From Streptomyces californicus (GTDB lineage: Bacteria; Actinomycetota; Actinomycetes; Streptomycetales; Streptomycetaceae), in assembly GCF_000717645.1 (NCBI RefSeq), contig NZ_JNZZ01000009.1:1-64000 (forward strand): a stretch of 64,000 nucleotides of DNA, written 5' to 3'. Positions 17,240 to 26,350 of the stretch are shown piece by piece. Within the stretch, counting starts at the first letter, position 1, and each line of letters opens with the position of its first letter. A program made the position numbers and the translations under genes. The notes beneath the pieces are model-generated. The model was not told where the DNA came from. It saw only the letters and a list, made by a program, of their open reading frames with translations, and did no database searches.

Positions 17240-17275
17240 ACTTGTGTGCGTTCGCCCCGTGGCCTTGCAGTCATG

Positions 17276-17291
17276 GTTATTGAGCAATAAC
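17276..17291. promoter_or_regulatory. palindromic operator upstream of the tetR gene
   Basis: GTTATTGAGCAATAAC is a 16-base inverted repeat lying nine bases before the tetR ATG. A related site occurs before the MFS gene at 17898. The pattern indicates binding by the TetR regulator and negative autoregulation. Confidence 0.7.
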
Positions 17292-17299
17292 TTACTTCC

Positions 17300-17857
17300 A
17301 TGGCCAGGATGAGTGCGGAAGAGCGGCGCGAGAGCGTCGTACGGGCGGCGATCACCGAGTTCGCCCGGGGCGGCTACCAGGGGACCTCCACCGAGGCGAT
17401 CGCCCGGCGGGTCGGTGTCTCGCAGCCGTACCTCTTCCGGCTCTTCCCCAACAAGCAGGCCATCTTCCTCGCCGCGGCCGAACGCTGCCTGGAGGACTCC
17501 CGAGAGGTCTTCGCCGAGGCGTCGGACGGGCTGGAGGGGGAAGAGGCGCTGCGCGCCATGGCGGAGGCGTACCACCGGCTGATCGTGGACGACGGCGACA
17601 AGCTGCTGATGCAGATGCAGATGTACGCGGCCGTCGCCGCGGCGGAGGCGTCCGGGGACCATGCCTTCGGGGAGTCCCTGCGGGCGGCCTGGACGCGGAT
17701 GTGGGACGACGCGCACCTGGCGCTCGGGGCCGACGAGCACGGGACGACGTCCTTCCTGGCGTACGGGATGCTCATCAACACCCTCGCCTCGCTGGGCTTC
17801 CCGGCCGATCACCGCGTCTGGACCGGGTTCGCCTACGCGCCGCGGCTCTCCGAGTGA
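17300..17857 (+). CDS. TetR-family transcriptional regulator
   Basis: 185 residues. The N-terminal helix-turn-helix spans about residues 12-58 (A-A-I-T-E-F-A-R-G-G-Y then T-E-A-I-A-R-R-V-G-V-S-Q-P-Y-L-F-R-L-F-P-N-K-Q). The C-terminal ligand domain is all-helical and does not identify the ligand. The gene starts right after a 16-base palindrome and is followed by an MFS exporter gene preceded by a similar palindrome. It therefore most likely represses both itself and the exporter until an exported compound binds. Confidence 0.92.
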   Translation: MARMSAEERRESVVRAAITEFARGGYQGTSTEAIARRVGVSQPYLFRLFPNKQAIFLAAAERCLEDSREVFAEASDGLEGEEALRAMAEAYHRLIVDDGDKLLMQMQMYAAVAAAEASGDHAFGESLRAAWTRMWDDAHLALGADEHGTTSFLAYGMLINTLASLGFPADHRVWTGFAYAPRLSE

Positions 17858-17897
17858 ACGGCGCGACCCGGGCCCGCCCGGTTTCCTGCCCATAGAA

Positions 17898-17913
17898 GTT
17901 AGTGATCGATAAC
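17898..17913. promoter_or_regulatory. second TetR-type operator, upstream of the MFS gene
   Basis: GTTAGTGATCGATAAC matches the tetR-upstream palindrome at 13 of 16 positions (shared pattern GTTA-x-TGA-x-C-x-ATAAC) and lies 19 bases before the MFS start. The outer GTTA and TAAC half-sites are intact. Confidence 0.65.
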
Positions 17914-17931
17914 TCATCAGCAGGGGGAGAA

Positions 17932-19443
17932 GTGAAGGCACAGCACGACAGAGCCGGCCGCGGGGGAGCGGTCTGGGTCCTGGTCATCACGAGCGTCGCC
18001 GGATTCATGGCGGCCCTCGACAACCTCGTCGTCACGACGGCCCTCCCGTCCATCCGCGAGAGCCTCGGCGGCGGTCTGGAGGAGCTGGAGTGGACGGTCA
18101 ACGCGTACACCCTGACCTTCGCCGTGCTGCTGATGCTCGGGGCCGCGCTCGGTGACCGATTCGGCAGACGGCGGCTGTTCATGTCCGGACTCGCCCTCTT
18201 CACCGCCGCCTCCGCAGCGGCCGCCCTCTCACCGGGCATCGAGGAGCTGATCGCCTTCCGGGCGGTCCAGGGCGTCGGCGCGGCCGTCATGATGCCGCTG
18301 ACGCTCACCCTGATCGGCGCGGCGATACCGGCCGAACGGCGCGGGGCGGCCCTCGGGATCTTCGGCGCGGTCACTGGCGTGGCGGTCGCCAGCGGTCCGC
18401 TGATCGGCGGCTCGCTCACCGAGCACATCTCCTGGCAGTGGATCTTCTGGCTGAACGTGCCGATCGGCCTGGTGCTGCTGCCGCTGGCCCGTCTCCGGCT
18501 CACCGAGTCGTACGCTCCGAAGGCGCCGCTGGACATCCGCGGCACGGTCCTGGTCAGCGCGGGCCTCTTCGGCATCGTCTACGCCCTCGTCAACACCGCG
18601 AGCCACGGCTGGACCAGCCCCGTCGTCCTGACCGGGCTCATCGGCGGGGCGGCGGTGCTCGGCCTGTTCGTCCGCCACGGGCTGCGGGCCGCGCACCCGA
18701 TGCTGCCGATGCGGCTCTTCCGGGGCCGGGCCTTCCTCGGGATCAACGCGGCGAGCCTGCTGATGTTCCTCGGGATGTTCGGGTCGATCTTCCTGCTCAG
18801 CCAGTTCCTCCAGTCCGGCCTCGGATACTCGCCCACCGAGGCCGGACTGCGGATGCTGCCCTGGACCGGGATGCCGATCCTGGTGGCCCCCGTCGCGGGC
18901 CTTCTCTCCGACCGCTTCGGCGGCCGTCCGGTGGTGGTCACCGGGCTCGCGCTCCAGGCCGTGGGCCTCGCCCTGTTCGCGCTGATCATCGACCCCGGGA
19001 TGAGCTACGCGGCCCAGCTCCCCGCCCTGATCATCGGCGGCGTCGGCATGGCGCTGTACTTCGCGCCCGCCGCCAGTCTGGTGCTCTCCGGCGTCCGGCC
19101 GGAGGAGCAGGGCATCGCCTCCGGCGCCAACAACGCGTTGCGCGAGGTCGGTGGAGCGCTCGGGGTCTCCGTGCTCGCCGCGGTCTTCGCCGCGCGGGGC
19201 GGGTACGGCTCGCCGCGGCTGTTCGTGGACGGGACCGCGCCCGCGCTGTGGATCGGGGCCGGGGCGGTCGCCCTGGGCGCACTGGCCGCACTGCTGATCC
19301 CGGGGCGCCGCGCCGCCGGGCATCGGAGCCCGGATCAGGGGGAGCGGCCAGGACCGGTCGGGAGCCGGGAGGAGGGGCGGGGCCTGGGGCAGCGGAAGGC
19401 CCGGGACCCGGAGGAGCCGGGGCCGTATCCCGTGGCGGTCTGA
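17932..19443 (+). CDS. MFS drug-resistance transporter, DHA2 (14-TM) family
   Basis: 503 residues with 14 predicted membrane helices. It carries motif A variants (G-D-R-F-G-R-R-R-L-F) after helix 2 and the family's L-D-N-L-V-V-T-T-A-L-P in helix 1, with G-x(8)-G-P-x-I-G-G-type motif C (G-V-A-V-A-S-G-P-L-I-G-G). It is a proton-coupled exporter, probably of a drug-like or endogenous toxic compound. GTG 17932 is chosen for the AGGGGGA ribosome-binding site; an earlier GTG at 17902 lies inside the operator. The 40-residue tail is hydrophilic. It is probably controlled by the adjacent TetR protein. Confidence 0.92.
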   Translation: MKAQHDRAGRGGAVWVLVITSVAGFMAALDNLVVTTALPSIRESLGGGLEELEWTVNAYTLTFAVLLMLGAALGDRFGRRRLFMSGLALFTAASAAAALSPGIEELIAFRAVQGVGAAVMMPLTLTLIGAAIPAERRGAALGIFGAVTGVAVASGPLIGGSLTEHISWQWIFWLNVPIGLVLLPLARLRLTESYAPKAPLDIRGTVLVSAGLFGIVYALVNTASHGWTSPVVLTGLIGGAAVLGLFVRHGLRAAHPMLPMRLFRGRAFLGINAASLLMFLGMFGSIFLLSQFLQSGLGYSPTEAGLRMLPWTGMPILVAPVAGLLSDRFGGRPVVVTGLALQAVGLALFALIIDPGMSYAAQLPALIIGGVGMALYFAPAASLVLSGVRPEEQGIASGANNALREVGGALGVSVLAAVFAARGGYGSPRLFVDGTAPALWIGAGAVALGALAALLIPGRRAAGHRSPDQGERPGPVGSREEGRGLGQRKARDPEEPGPYPVAV

Positions 19444-19452
19444 GGCTCCTCA

Positions 19453-19497
19453 CCGGCCGTGTGCCCGGCCCGGAGTCCGGGCCGGGCACACGGCCGG
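19453..19497. terminator. 22-bp perfect inverted repeat after the MFS gene
   Basis: Positions 19453-19474 are the exact complement of 19476-19497 with a single central base. It lies ten bases after the MFS stop. It is a very stable hairpin without a T tract, probably terminating the tetR-MFS unit. Confidence 0.75.
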
Positions 19498-19665
19498 GCG
19501 GCCCCGTCCGGGCCTCGGACCGGGCGCACGGTCCGAGGCCCTCCGGCCGGCGACCCGGTCCGAGCCTCCGAACCCCAGGCCGGGCGTACGGCGCGGCCCC
19601 CGGCGCGCGGCCCGGGCACCGGCGTACGGCCTGTGGCCCCGGCGTACGGCGCGGACCCCGGCGTG
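19498..19665. repeat. imperfect GC-rich repeats between the MFS gene and murB
   Basis: This stretch is built from variants of short units such as GGCGTACGGC, GGTCCGAGGCC and GCGGACCCCGG, several of them inverted. I see no gene. The repeats end in the hairpin that abuts murB. Confidence 0.5.
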
Positions 19666-19704
19666 CGGTCCGTGGCCCCGCACCGGCTGCGGGGCCACGG
19701 ACCG
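19666..19704. promoter_or_regulatory. 17-bp hairpin immediately upstream of murB
   Basis: 19666-19682 pairs perfectly with 19688-19704 around the loop CCGGC, ending 13 bases before the murB GTG. The following TACTCT (19705-19710) could be a -10 element that would start transcription at or next to the GTG, so murB may be leaderless and the hairpin a DNA-level or upstream-transcript element. Confidence 0.45.
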
Positions 19705-19717
19705 TACTCTTGTCCCC

Positions 19718-20773
19718 GTGCAGGAACTCCACGACGCCCCCCTCGCCCCCCTGACCACCTTCCGGCTCGGCGGCCCCGCCACCCGGCTGCTGACCGCCAC
19801 CACCGACGCCGAGGTGATCGCCGCCGTGGGCGAGGCCGACGCGAGCGGCACCCCGCTGCTGGTGATCGGCGGCGGCTCCAATCTGGTCATCGGGGACAAG
19901 GGCTTCGACGGAACCGCGCTGCGCATCGCCACGAAGGGCTTCACGCTCTCGGGCACGTCCCTGGAGCTGGCGGCGGGCGAGGTGTGGACCGACGCCGTCG
20001 CCCGCACCGTCGAGGCGGGCCTCGCGGGCATCGAGTGCCTGGCCGGCATCCCCGGATCGGCGGGTGCGACCCCCATCCAGAACGTCGGGGCGTACGGGCA
20101 GGAGGTGTCCTCCACCATCACGGAGGTCGTCGCCTACGACCGGCACACCCGGGCGACCGTGACGATTCCGAACGAGGAGTGCGCGTTCTCGTACCGGCAC
20201 AGTCGTTTCAAGGCCGAACCCGACCGCTTCGTGGTGCTGCGTGTCCGATTCGAGCTGGAAGAGGCGAACGGGCTCTCCGCGCCGCTCAAGTACCCCGAAA
20301 CGGCCAGGGCCATGGGCGTCGAGCAGGGTGAGCGCGTTCCCGCGTCGGCGGCCAGGGAAACCGTGCTGAGGCTCCGCGCCGGCAAGGGCATGGTGCTCGA
20401 CCCGGAGGACCACGACACCTGGTCGGCGGGGTCCTTCTTCACCAACCCGATCCTCGAACCGGACGCCTTCCAGGACTTCCTCGTACGGGTCCGCGACCAC
20501 CTCGGTCCGGACGTGGCGCCCCCGGCGTTCCCCGCCGGGGACGGCCGTACCAAGACCTCGGCGGCCTGGCTGATCGACCGGGCCGGCTTCACCAAGGGGT
20601 ACGGCGACGGCCCCGCCCGGATCTCCACCAAGCACACCCTCGCCCTCACCAACCGGGGCACGGCCACCACCGAGGACCTGCTCGCCCTGGCCCGCGAGGT
20701 CGTCGCCGGGGTGTACGCGGTCTTCGGCGTCACCCTGGTCAACGAGCCGGTGACGGTCGGCGTCAGCCTGTAG
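19718..20773 (+). CDS. murB: UDP-N-acetylenolpyruvoylglucosamine reductase
   Basis: FAD-dependent enzyme of cytoplasmic peptidoglycan precursor synthesis. It reduces UDP-GlcNAc-enolpyruvate to UDP-MurNAc with NADPH. 351 residues. The FAD-binding N-terminal domain shows L-V-I-G-G-G-S-N-L-V-I-G-D and G-S-A-G-A-T-P-I-Q-N-V-G-A-Y-G-Q-E. The catalytic Ser is in A-G-S-F-F-T-N-P-I and the terminal Glu in V-N-E-P-V-T-V-G. No Shine-Dalgarno sequence precedes GTG 19718, which fits a leaderless mRNA. It is convergent with the adenosine deaminase gene. Confidence 0.96.
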   Translation: MQELHDAPLAPLTTFRLGGPATRLLTATTDAEVIAAVGEADASGTPLLVIGGGSNLVIGDKGFDGTALRIATKGFTLSGTSLELAAGEVWTDAVARTVEAGLAGIECLAGIPGSAGATPIQNVGAYGQEVSSTITEVVAYDRHTRATVTIPNEECAFSYRHSRFKAEPDRFVVLRVRFELEEANGLSAPLKYPETARAMGVEQGERVPASAARETVLRLRAGKGMVLDPEDHDTWSAGSFFTNPILEPDAFQDFLVRVRDHLGPDVAPPAFPAGDGRTKTSAAWLIDRAGFTKGYGDGPARISTKHTLALTNRGTATTEDLLALAREVVAGVYAVFGVTLVNEPVTVGVSL

Positions 20774-20861
20774 GGCCCGGGAGCGCGGCCTCGGCCTGCA
20801 GGACCCCCGGCCCCCGCCGGGACGGACCGCCCCGGCCTCGGCCGCCCCGCGGAGGCCGGCC

Positions 20862-21875
20862 TCAGCCCGCCAGCCAGCCGTCGATCCCGGACAGCAGCTT
20901 CTCCCGTACGTCCACGGGGGCGGCCGATCCGCGCACCGACTGCCGGGCCAGCTCCGCCAGCTCCTCGTCGGTGAAACCGTGGTGGCGGCGGACCAGGTCG
21001 TACTGGGCGGCCAGCCGCGAACCGAACAGCAGCGGGTCGTCCGCCCCCAGCGCCATCGGCACCCCCGCGTCGAACAGCGTGCGCAGGGGGACGTCGGCCG
21101 GCTTCTCGTAGACGCCGAGCGCCACGTTGGACGCCGGGCAGACCTCGCAGGTGACCCCGGACTCGGCGAGCCTGCGCAGCAGCCGGGGGTCCTCGGCGGC
21201 CCGCACCCCGTGGCCGATGCGCGAGGCGTCCAGGTCGTCCAGGCAGTCGCGCACGCTGGAGGGACCCGACAACTCGCCGCCGTGCGGGGCCGCCAGCAGC
21301 CCGCCCTCCCGGGCGATGGCGAAGGCCCGGTCGAAGTCGCGCGCCATGCCGCGCCGCTCGTCGTTGGAGAGGCCGAAGCCGACGACGCCCCGGTCCGCGT
21401 ACCGCACCGCGAGCCGGGCCAGCGTACGGGCGTCCAGCGGGTGCTTCATCCGGTTCGCGGCGATCACCACGCGCATGTCCAGACCGGTGTCCCGGGAGGC
21501 GCTGTCCACCGCGTCGAGGATGATCTCGATGGCCGGGATCAGCCCGCCGAGCAGCGGGGCGTACGAGGTGGGGTCGACCTGGATCTCCAGCCAGCCGGAG
21601 CCGTCCGCGACGTCCTCCTGGGCGGTCTCGCGCACCAGGCGCTGGATGTCCTCGGGGGACCGCAGGCAGGACCGGGCGATGTCGTAGAGGCGCTGGAAAC
21701 GGAACCAGCCGCGCTCGTCGGTCGCCCGCAGTTTCGGTGGCTCGCCTCCGGTCAGGGCCTCGGGGAGGCGGACCCCGTACTTGTCGGCGAGTTCGAGCAG
21801 GGTGGTGGGCCGCATCGACCCGGTGAAATGCAGGTGCAGGTGGGCCTTGGGCAACAGACGTACATCACGCTCCAT
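20862..21875 (-). CDS. adenosine/adenine deaminase family protein
   Basis: 337-residue TIM-barrel deaminase of the adenosine deaminase family, acting in purine salvage. Metal and catalytic elements are H-L-H near residue 15, the S-N-x-A-L-G region, I-G-H-G-V-R, and L-G-A-D-D-P near the C-terminus with the zinc-binding Asp. Where adenosine deaminases usually have H-x-H-L-D-G and adenine deaminases H-L-H-x-E-G, this protein reads H-L-H-F-T-G-S, so the substrate-binding acidic residue is Thr. I therefore leave the exact substrate open. The start at ATG 21875 is the first before the family N-terminus M-E-R-D-V-R-L-L-P-K-A. Confidence 0.85.
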   Translation of the reverse strand: MERDVRLLPKAHLHLHFTGSMRPTTLLELADKYGVRLPEALTGGEPPKLRATDERGWFRFQRLYDIARSCLRSPEDIQRLVRETAQEDVADGSGWLEIQVDPTSYAPLLGGLIPAIEIILDAVDSASRDTGLDMRVVIAANRMKHPLDARTLARLAVRYADRGVVGFGLSNDERRGMARDFDRAFAIAREGGLLAAPHGGELSGPSSVRDCLDDLDASRIGHGVRAAEDPRLLRRLAESGVTCEVCPASNVALGVYEKPADVPLRTLFDAGVPMALGADDPLLFGSRLAAQYDLVRRHHGFTDEELAELARQSVRGSAAPVDVREKLLSGIDGWLAG

Positions 21876-21942
21876 CGGAAGATCCTGCCGCACGAGCGGC
21901 CCGGAGCGGTAGCCGCTTTCCCCTCCAGGGGGTGGCTCGAAC

Positions 21943-21990
21943 AAAAAAAGCGCCCCGGCCGCCGGATCTCTCCGGCGGCCGGGGGCGCTT
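21943..21990 (-). terminator. intrinsic terminator downstream of the aminotransferase gene
   Basis: 21948-21966 pairs with 21971-21990 (about 19 bp, one bulged base). On the minus strand it is followed by seven T residues (A run at 21943-21949). It is a textbook factor-independent terminator, one of the few here with a T run. Confidence 0.92.
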
Positions 21991-22014
21991 CCCGTGCGCG
22001 GTGGGCGGGAGGGG

Positions 22015-23241
22015 TCAGGCCTTGGCCTCGCCCAGCAGCTTCTGGATCCGCGAGACGCCCTCGATCAGGTCGTCGTCGCCCAGCGCGTAGGAGAGCCGCA
22101 GGTAGCCCGGGGTGCCGAACGCCTCGCCCGGGACGACGGCGACCTCGGCCTCGTCCAGGATCAGGGCCGCCAGCTCGACCGTGGTGGCCGGGCGCTTGCC
22201 GCGGATCTCCTTGCCGAGCAGCTCCTTGACCGCCGGGTAGGCGTAGAACGCGCCCTCGGGCTCGGGGCAGAACACGCCGTCGATCTCGTTGAGCATCCGC
22301 ACGATGAGCTTGCGCCGGCGGTCGAAGGCGGACCGCATCTCGGCGACGGCGTCCAGCGAGCCGGAGACGGCCGCGAGCGCCGCGACCTGGGCGACGTTGG
22401 AGACGTTGGAGGTGGCATGCGACTGGAGGTTCGTCGCGGCCTTGACGACGTCCTTGGGGCCGATGATCCACCCCACGCGCCAGCCGGTCATCGCGTACGT
22501 CTTGGCCACGCCGTTGACGACGATGCACTTGTCGCGCAGCTCGGGGACGATCGCGGGGAGCGAGGTGAAGGTCGCGTCGCCGTAGACGAGGTGCTCGTAG
22601 ATCTCGTCGGTCATCACCCACAGCCCGTGCTCGACGGCCCAGCGGCCGATGGCCTCGGCGTCGGCCTCGCTGTAGACCGCGCCGGTCGGGTTGGACGGCG
22701 AGACGAACAGAACGACCTTGGTCCGCTCGGTGCGGGCGGCCTCCAGCTGCTCGACGGAGACCCGGTAGCCGGTGGTCTCGTCGGCGACGACCTCGACAGG
22801 CACACCGCCCGCGAGCCGGATCGACTCGGGGTAGGTGGTCCAGTACGGGGCGGGGACGATGACCTCGTCGCCCGGGTCGAGGATCGCGGCGAACGCCTCG
22901 TAGATGGCCTGCTTGCCGCCGTTGGTCACCAGGATCTGGGCGGGGTCGACCTCGTAGCCGGAGTCCCGCAGCGTCTTGGCGGCGATCGCGGCCTTGAGCT
23001 CGGGGAGCCCGCCGGCCGGGGTGTAGCGGTGGTACTTCGGGTTGCGGCACGCCTCGACCGCGGCGTCGACGATGTAGTCGGGCGTCGGAAAGTCGGGCTC
23101 GCCGGCCCCGAAGCCGATCACCGGACGCCCGGCGGCCTTGAGGGCCTTGGCCTTGGCGTCGACGGCGAGGGTCGCGGACTCGGAGATCGCACCGATGCGG
23201 GCGGAGACCCGGCGCTCGGACGGTGAAGTTGCAGCGCTCAT
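22015..23241 (-). CDS. pyridoxal-phosphate-dependent aspartate-type aminotransferase
   Basis: 408-residue fold-type I class I aminotransferase (AspC/AspAT subgroup Ib). [10 protein letters not shown] binds the substrate carboxylate, N-x-x-N-P-T-G is seen as S-N-P-T-G-A-V-Y, and D-E-I-Y-E-H-L provides the Asp and Tyr that hold the cofactor. The PLP lysine is in [11 protein letters not shown], and the C-terminal R-L-S-Y-A holds the substrate-binding Arg. It transfers amino groups between aspartate and 2-oxoglutarate, and possibly prephenate. ATG 23241 is chosen; another ATG nine bases upstream is possible. It is divergent from tRNA-Trp. Confidence 0.93.
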   Translation of the reverse strand: MSAATSPSERRVSARIGAISESATLAVDAKAKALKAAGRPVIGFGAGEPDFPTPDYIVDAAVEACRNPKYHRYTPAGGLPELKAAIAAKTLRDSGYEVDPAQILVTNGGKQAIYEAFAAILDPGDEVIVPAPYWTTYPESIRLAGGVPVEVVADETTGYRVSVEQLEAARTERTKVVLFVSPSNPTGAVYSEADAEAIGRWAVEHGLWVMTDEIYEHLVYGDATFTSLPAIVPELRDKCIVVNGVAKTYAMTGWRVGWIIGPKDVVKAATNLQSHATSNVSNVAQVAALAAVSGSLDAVAEMRSAFDRRRKLIVRMLNEIDGVFCPEPEGAFYAYPAVKELLGKEIRGKRPATTVELAALILDEAEVAVVPGEAFGTPGYLRLSYALGDDDLIEGVSRIQKLLGEAKA

Positions 23242-23454
23242 GGGCCCCATGCTCCCAGACCGCGAAAGCCGTCGGCACAGGGGTTTCAGGGACCGGACAG
23301 GACTCGGACAGCATCCGGACAGGACCGGTCGGCAATGGTCTGTTCGACGCGGCGGCCCCGAGCACGTACACTCACCTGTCGTTGGCCTTCACCAGCCGAA
23401 CCGTCCCACTCCCGGTACCCGGGAAAGATGGGGTAGGTTGGTGGAAACCACCAA

Positions 23455-23527
23455 AGGGTCGTAGCTCAATTGGTAGAGCACTGGTCTCCAAAACCAGCGG
23501 TTGGGGGTTCAAGTCCCTCCGGCCCTG
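23455..23527 (+). tRNA. tRNA-Trp (anticodon CCA)
   Basis: A 73-base cloverleaf. AGGGTCG pairs with CGGCCCT (one T-G), and the anticodon stem CTGGT/ACCAG encloses the loop CTCCAAA with anticodon CCA. D arm AGCTCAATTGGTAGAGC, T arm GGTTCAAGTCC, discriminator G. Its position just ahead of secE is conserved in many actinobacteria. Confidence 0.97.
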
Positions 23528-23633
23528 CTACACACTCCTTCGCCAGGATGTGTGCGCATGTACGTACTTCATTGCACAGCCGTGCGGCTCCACCGGGCGC
23601 GGCACGGCCACGACCCGGAATCAGGTGAGTAGC

Positions 23634-23921
23634 GTGACGGACGCCGTGGGCTCCATCGACATGCCTGATGCCGATGATGAGGCTCCCGAGTCGAAGAAGA
23701 AGGCTCGGAAGGGCGGCAAGCGCGGGAAGAAGGGCCCTCTGGGCCGACTCGCGCTGTTCTACCGCCAGATCGTCGCTGAACTCCGTAAGGTCGTCTGGCC
23801 GACGCGCAGCCAGCTCACGACGTACACCACCGTGGTGATCGTGTTCGTCGTCGTCATGATCGGTCTTGTTACCGTTCTCGACACGGGCTTCGCCCGGGTC
23901 ACCAAGTACGTCTTCGGCTGA
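23634..23921 (+). CDS. secE: preprotein translocase subunit SecE
   Basis: 95-residue essential clamp subunit of SecYEG. The N-terminal 40 residues are charged (acidic then Lys/Gly/Arg-rich), followed by the conserved cytoplasmic amphipathic region [12 protein letters not shown] and one membrane helix (about residues 65-88). GTG 23634 follows TCAGGTGAG. It is the first protein gene of the secE-nusG unit. Confidence 0.95.
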   Translation: MTDAVGSIDMPDADDEAPESKKKARKGGKRGKKGPLGRLALFYRQIVAELRKVVWPTRSQLTTYTTVVIVFVVVMIGLVTVLDTGFARVTKYVFG

Positions 23922-23995
23922 GTCACGCGGAAGGCGTCGGACTCGGCGTCCCTTTCGCACGTTCCACCCTTTGTATCCAGGAAGAAGCAGCCATC

Positions 23996-24889
23996 GTGTC
24001 TGACCCGAACCTGAACGACGCCGTCGAGCCCGAGGCTGGCGCCTTCGAGTCCGCCAAGGACGAGCTCGACATCGTTGAGGCTGCTGATTCCGTGGACCCG
24101 GACCAGGCCGAGGCCGCGGACCTCGCCGCCGGTGAGCCCGCCGAGGAGGCCGCGCTCACCGTCGAGGGCGAGGAGTCCGACGAGGTCGAGGAGTCCGACG
24201 AGGACGCCGCCGCCGTCGAGGCCGTCGAGGACGAGGTCACCGAGGACGCCGACGAGGAGGAGGCCGAGCCGGTCGACCCCGTCGCCGCCCTCCGCGAGGA
24301 GCTCCGCACCCTTCCCGGCGAGTGGTACGTCATCCACACGTACGCCGGTTACGAGAAGCGCGTGAAGGCCAACCTGGAGCAGCGCGCCGTCTCGCTGAAC
24401 GTGGAGGAGTTCATCTATCAGGCCGAGGTGCCTGAAGAGGAAATCGTCCAGATCAAGAACGGCGAGCGCAAGAACGTCCGGCAGAACAAGCTTCCCGGCT
24501 ACGTGCTGGTGCGCATGGACCTGACGAACGAGTCCTGGGGCGTCGTGCGGAACACGCCGGGCGTCACCGGCTTCGTGGGCAACGCCTACGACCCGTACCC
24601 GCTGACGCTGGACGAGATCGTCAAGATGCTCGCCCCGGAGGCCGAGGAGAAGGCCGCCCGCGAGGCCGCCGAGGCCGAGGGCAAGCCGGCCCCGGCCCGC
24701 AAGGTCGAGGTCCAGGTGCTGGACTTCGAGGTCGGCGACTCGGTCACCGTCACGGACGGCCCGTTCGCCACGCTGCAGGCCACGATCAACGAGATCAACG
24801 CCGACTCGAAGAAGGTCAAGGGCCTCGTCGAGATCTTCGGCCGCGAGACCCCGGTCGAGCTCAGCTTCGACCAGATCCAGAAGAACTAG
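23996..24889 (+). CDS. nusG: transcription termination/antitermination factor NusG
   Basis: 297-residue RNA polymerase-binding elongation factor. The NGN domain starts near residue 103 ([15 protein letters not shown]). The KOW domain is near the end ([13 protein letters not shown] and [10 protein letters not shown]). About 100 N-terminal residues are a strongly acidic Glu/Asp/Ala extension absent from E. coli NusG (181 residues), and an Ala/Glu insert separates NGN and KOW. Extended acidic N-termini are usual in streptomycete NusG. It starts at GTG 23996, followed by a strong terminator. Confidence 0.96.
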   Translation: MSDPNLNDAVEPEAGAFESAKDELDIVEAADSVDPDQAEAADLAAGEPAEEAALTVEGEESDEVEESDEDAAAVEAVEDEVTEDADEEEAEPVDPVAALREELRTLPGEWYVIHTYAGYEKRVKANLEQRAVSLNVEEFIYQAEVPEEEIVQIKNGERKNVRQNKLPGYVLVRMDLTNESWGVVRNTPGVTGFVGNAYDPYPLTLDEIVKMLAPEAEEKAAREAAEAEGKPAPARKVEVQVLDFEVGDSVTVTDGPFATLQATINEINADSKKVKGLVEIFGRETPVELSFDQIQKN

Positions 24890-24920
24890 CACGTCCCGCC
24901 AGTATCTGGACACATGCCTA

Positions 24921-24969
24921 CCCAGCAGGTCAGAGGGGCTTCGCGGCCGCTCTGACCTGCTGGGTTTTT
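24921..24969 (+). terminator. intrinsic terminator after nusG
   Basis: A 15-base arm (24921-24935) pairs perfectly with 24950-24964 and is followed by TTTTT. It separates secE-nusG from rplK-rplA. Confidence 0.93.
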
Positions 24970-24995
24970 GGTCGCACAGCTATACCCGTTATCGT
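24968..24995 (+). promoter_or_regulatory. putative rplK promoter
   Basis: TTGGTC at 24968-24973, a 16-base spacer and TATCGT at 24990-24995 lie directly after the nusG terminator and about 70 bases upstream of rplK. The -35 match is moderate. Confidence 0.42.
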
Positions 24996-25065
24996 TGTGC
25001 GGTATGCCTCCATCCGGATGACCGGAATGGCGGCGAAACACTCTCACTAGGACCCGGAGAGAGCA

Positions 25066-25500
25066 ATGCCTCCCAAGAAGAAGAAGGTCACGGGGCTTAT
25101 CAAGCTCCAGATCAACGCCGGTGCGGCGAACCCGGCCCCGCCGGTCGGCCCCGCGCTCGGTCAGCACGGCGTCAACATCATGGAGTTCTGCAAGGCCTAC
25201 AACGCCGCGACCGAGTCGCAGCGTGGCATGGTCGTGCCGGTGGAGATCACGGTCTACGAGGACCGCTCCTTCACCTTCGTCACGAAGACTCCGCCGGCCG
25301 CCAAGCTGATCCTCAAGGCCGCGGGTGTGGAGAAGGGCTCCGGCGAGCCGCACAAGACCAAGGTCGCCAAGCTGACGGCCGACCAGGTCCGCGAGATCGC
25401 CACGACGAAGCTCCCCGACCTGAACGCCAATGACCTCGACGCCGCGTCGAAGATCATCGCCGGCACCGCCCGTTCCATGGGCATCACGGTCGAAGGCTGA
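25066..25500 (+). CDS. rplK: 50S ribosomal protein L11
   Basis: 144-residue L11 (uL11), which forms the GTPase-associated centre with 23S rRNA and is the target context of thiostrepton. Conserved stretches are [22 protein letters not shown] and [10 protein letters not shown] near residue 80. The last 50 residues carry the rRNA-binding domain ([10 protein letters not shown]). ATG 25066 follows GGAGAG. It pairs with rplA. Confidence 0.97.
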
Positions 25501-25580
25501 TTCAGCCCCGTAACCCCCAGTGGTAGGGCCAAGCGCTGGTCCGCACCACGACTCCGCACTCTGACACCACAGGAGCAGAA

Positions 25581-26303
25581 GTGAAGCGCAGCAAGAACCT
25601 CCGCGCTGCGGACGCCAAGATCGACCGGGAGCGCCTGTACGCCCCGCTCGAGGCCGTCCGTCTCGCCAAGGACACCGCCACCACGAAGTTCGACGGCACC
25701 GTCGAGGTCGCCTTCCGCCTGGGCGTCGACCCGCGCAAGGCCGACCAGATGGTCCGCGGCACCGTGAACCTCCCGCACGGCACCGGCAAGACCGCCCGGG
25801 TCCTGGTCTTCGCGACCGGTGACCGTGCTGCGGCCGCGGAAGCCGCCGGAGCCGACATCGTCGGCGCCGACGAGCTCATCGACGAGGTGGCCAAGGGTCG
25901 TCTGGACTTCGACGCCGTCGTCGCCACCCCGGACCTCATGGGCAAGGTCGGCCGCCTCGGCCGCGTGCTCGGTCCGCGTGGTCTGATGCCGAACCCGAAG
26001 ACCGGCACCGTCACCCCCGATGTCGCCAAGGCCGTCACCGACATCAAGGGCGGAAAGATCGAGTTCCGCGTCGACAAGCACTCCAACCTGCACTTCATCA
26101 TCGGCAAGGTCTCGTTCGACGAGACCAAGCTGGTGGAGAACTACGCAGCGGCGCTGGAGGAAGTCCTCCGTCTGAAGCCGTCCGCCGCCAAGGGCCGCTA
26201 CATCAAGAAGGCCGCCCTGGCGACCACGATGGGCCCCGGCATCCCGCTGGACGCCAACCGCACCCGCAACCTCCTCGTCGAGGAGGACCCGGCCGCCGTC
26301 TGA
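25581..26303 (+). CDS. rplA: 50S ribosomal protein L1
   Basis: 240-residue L1 (uL1), which builds the L1 stalk and in other bacteria represses its own L11-L1 operon. Diagnostic parts are [35 protein letters not shown], and [12 protein letters not shown] 25581 is preceded by AGGAGCAGAA. A terminator-like hairpin follows at 26351. Confidence 0.97.
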   Translation: MKRSKNLRAADAKIDRERLYAPLEAVRLAKDTATTKFDGTVEVAFRLGVDPRKADQMVRGTVNLPHGTGKTARVLVFATGDRAAAAEAAGADIVGADELIDEVAKGRLDFDAVVATPDLMGKVGRLGRVLGPRGLMPNPKTGTVTPDVAKAVTDIKGGKIEFRVDKHSNLHFIIGKVSFDETKLVENYAAALEEVLRLKPSAAKGRYIKKAALATTMGPGIPLDANRTRNLLVEEDPAAV

Positions 26304-26350
26304 GCCACCGTGCTCACCCGGTAGTCGCGTCGTACGCGTGCACGGTGTGG

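Noticed and set aside
19498..19665. Repeats before murB considered as a CRISPR array
   Set aside because: The units are short, variable and overlapping, with no constant repeat and spacer spacing. No cas genes are present.
23344..23372. TTCGAC-N18-TACACT as the tRNA-Trp/secE promoter
   Set aside because: The -35 match is weak and the site is about 80 bases from the tRNA. Another -10-like TAGGTT lies closer, so I could not choose and left it out of the features.
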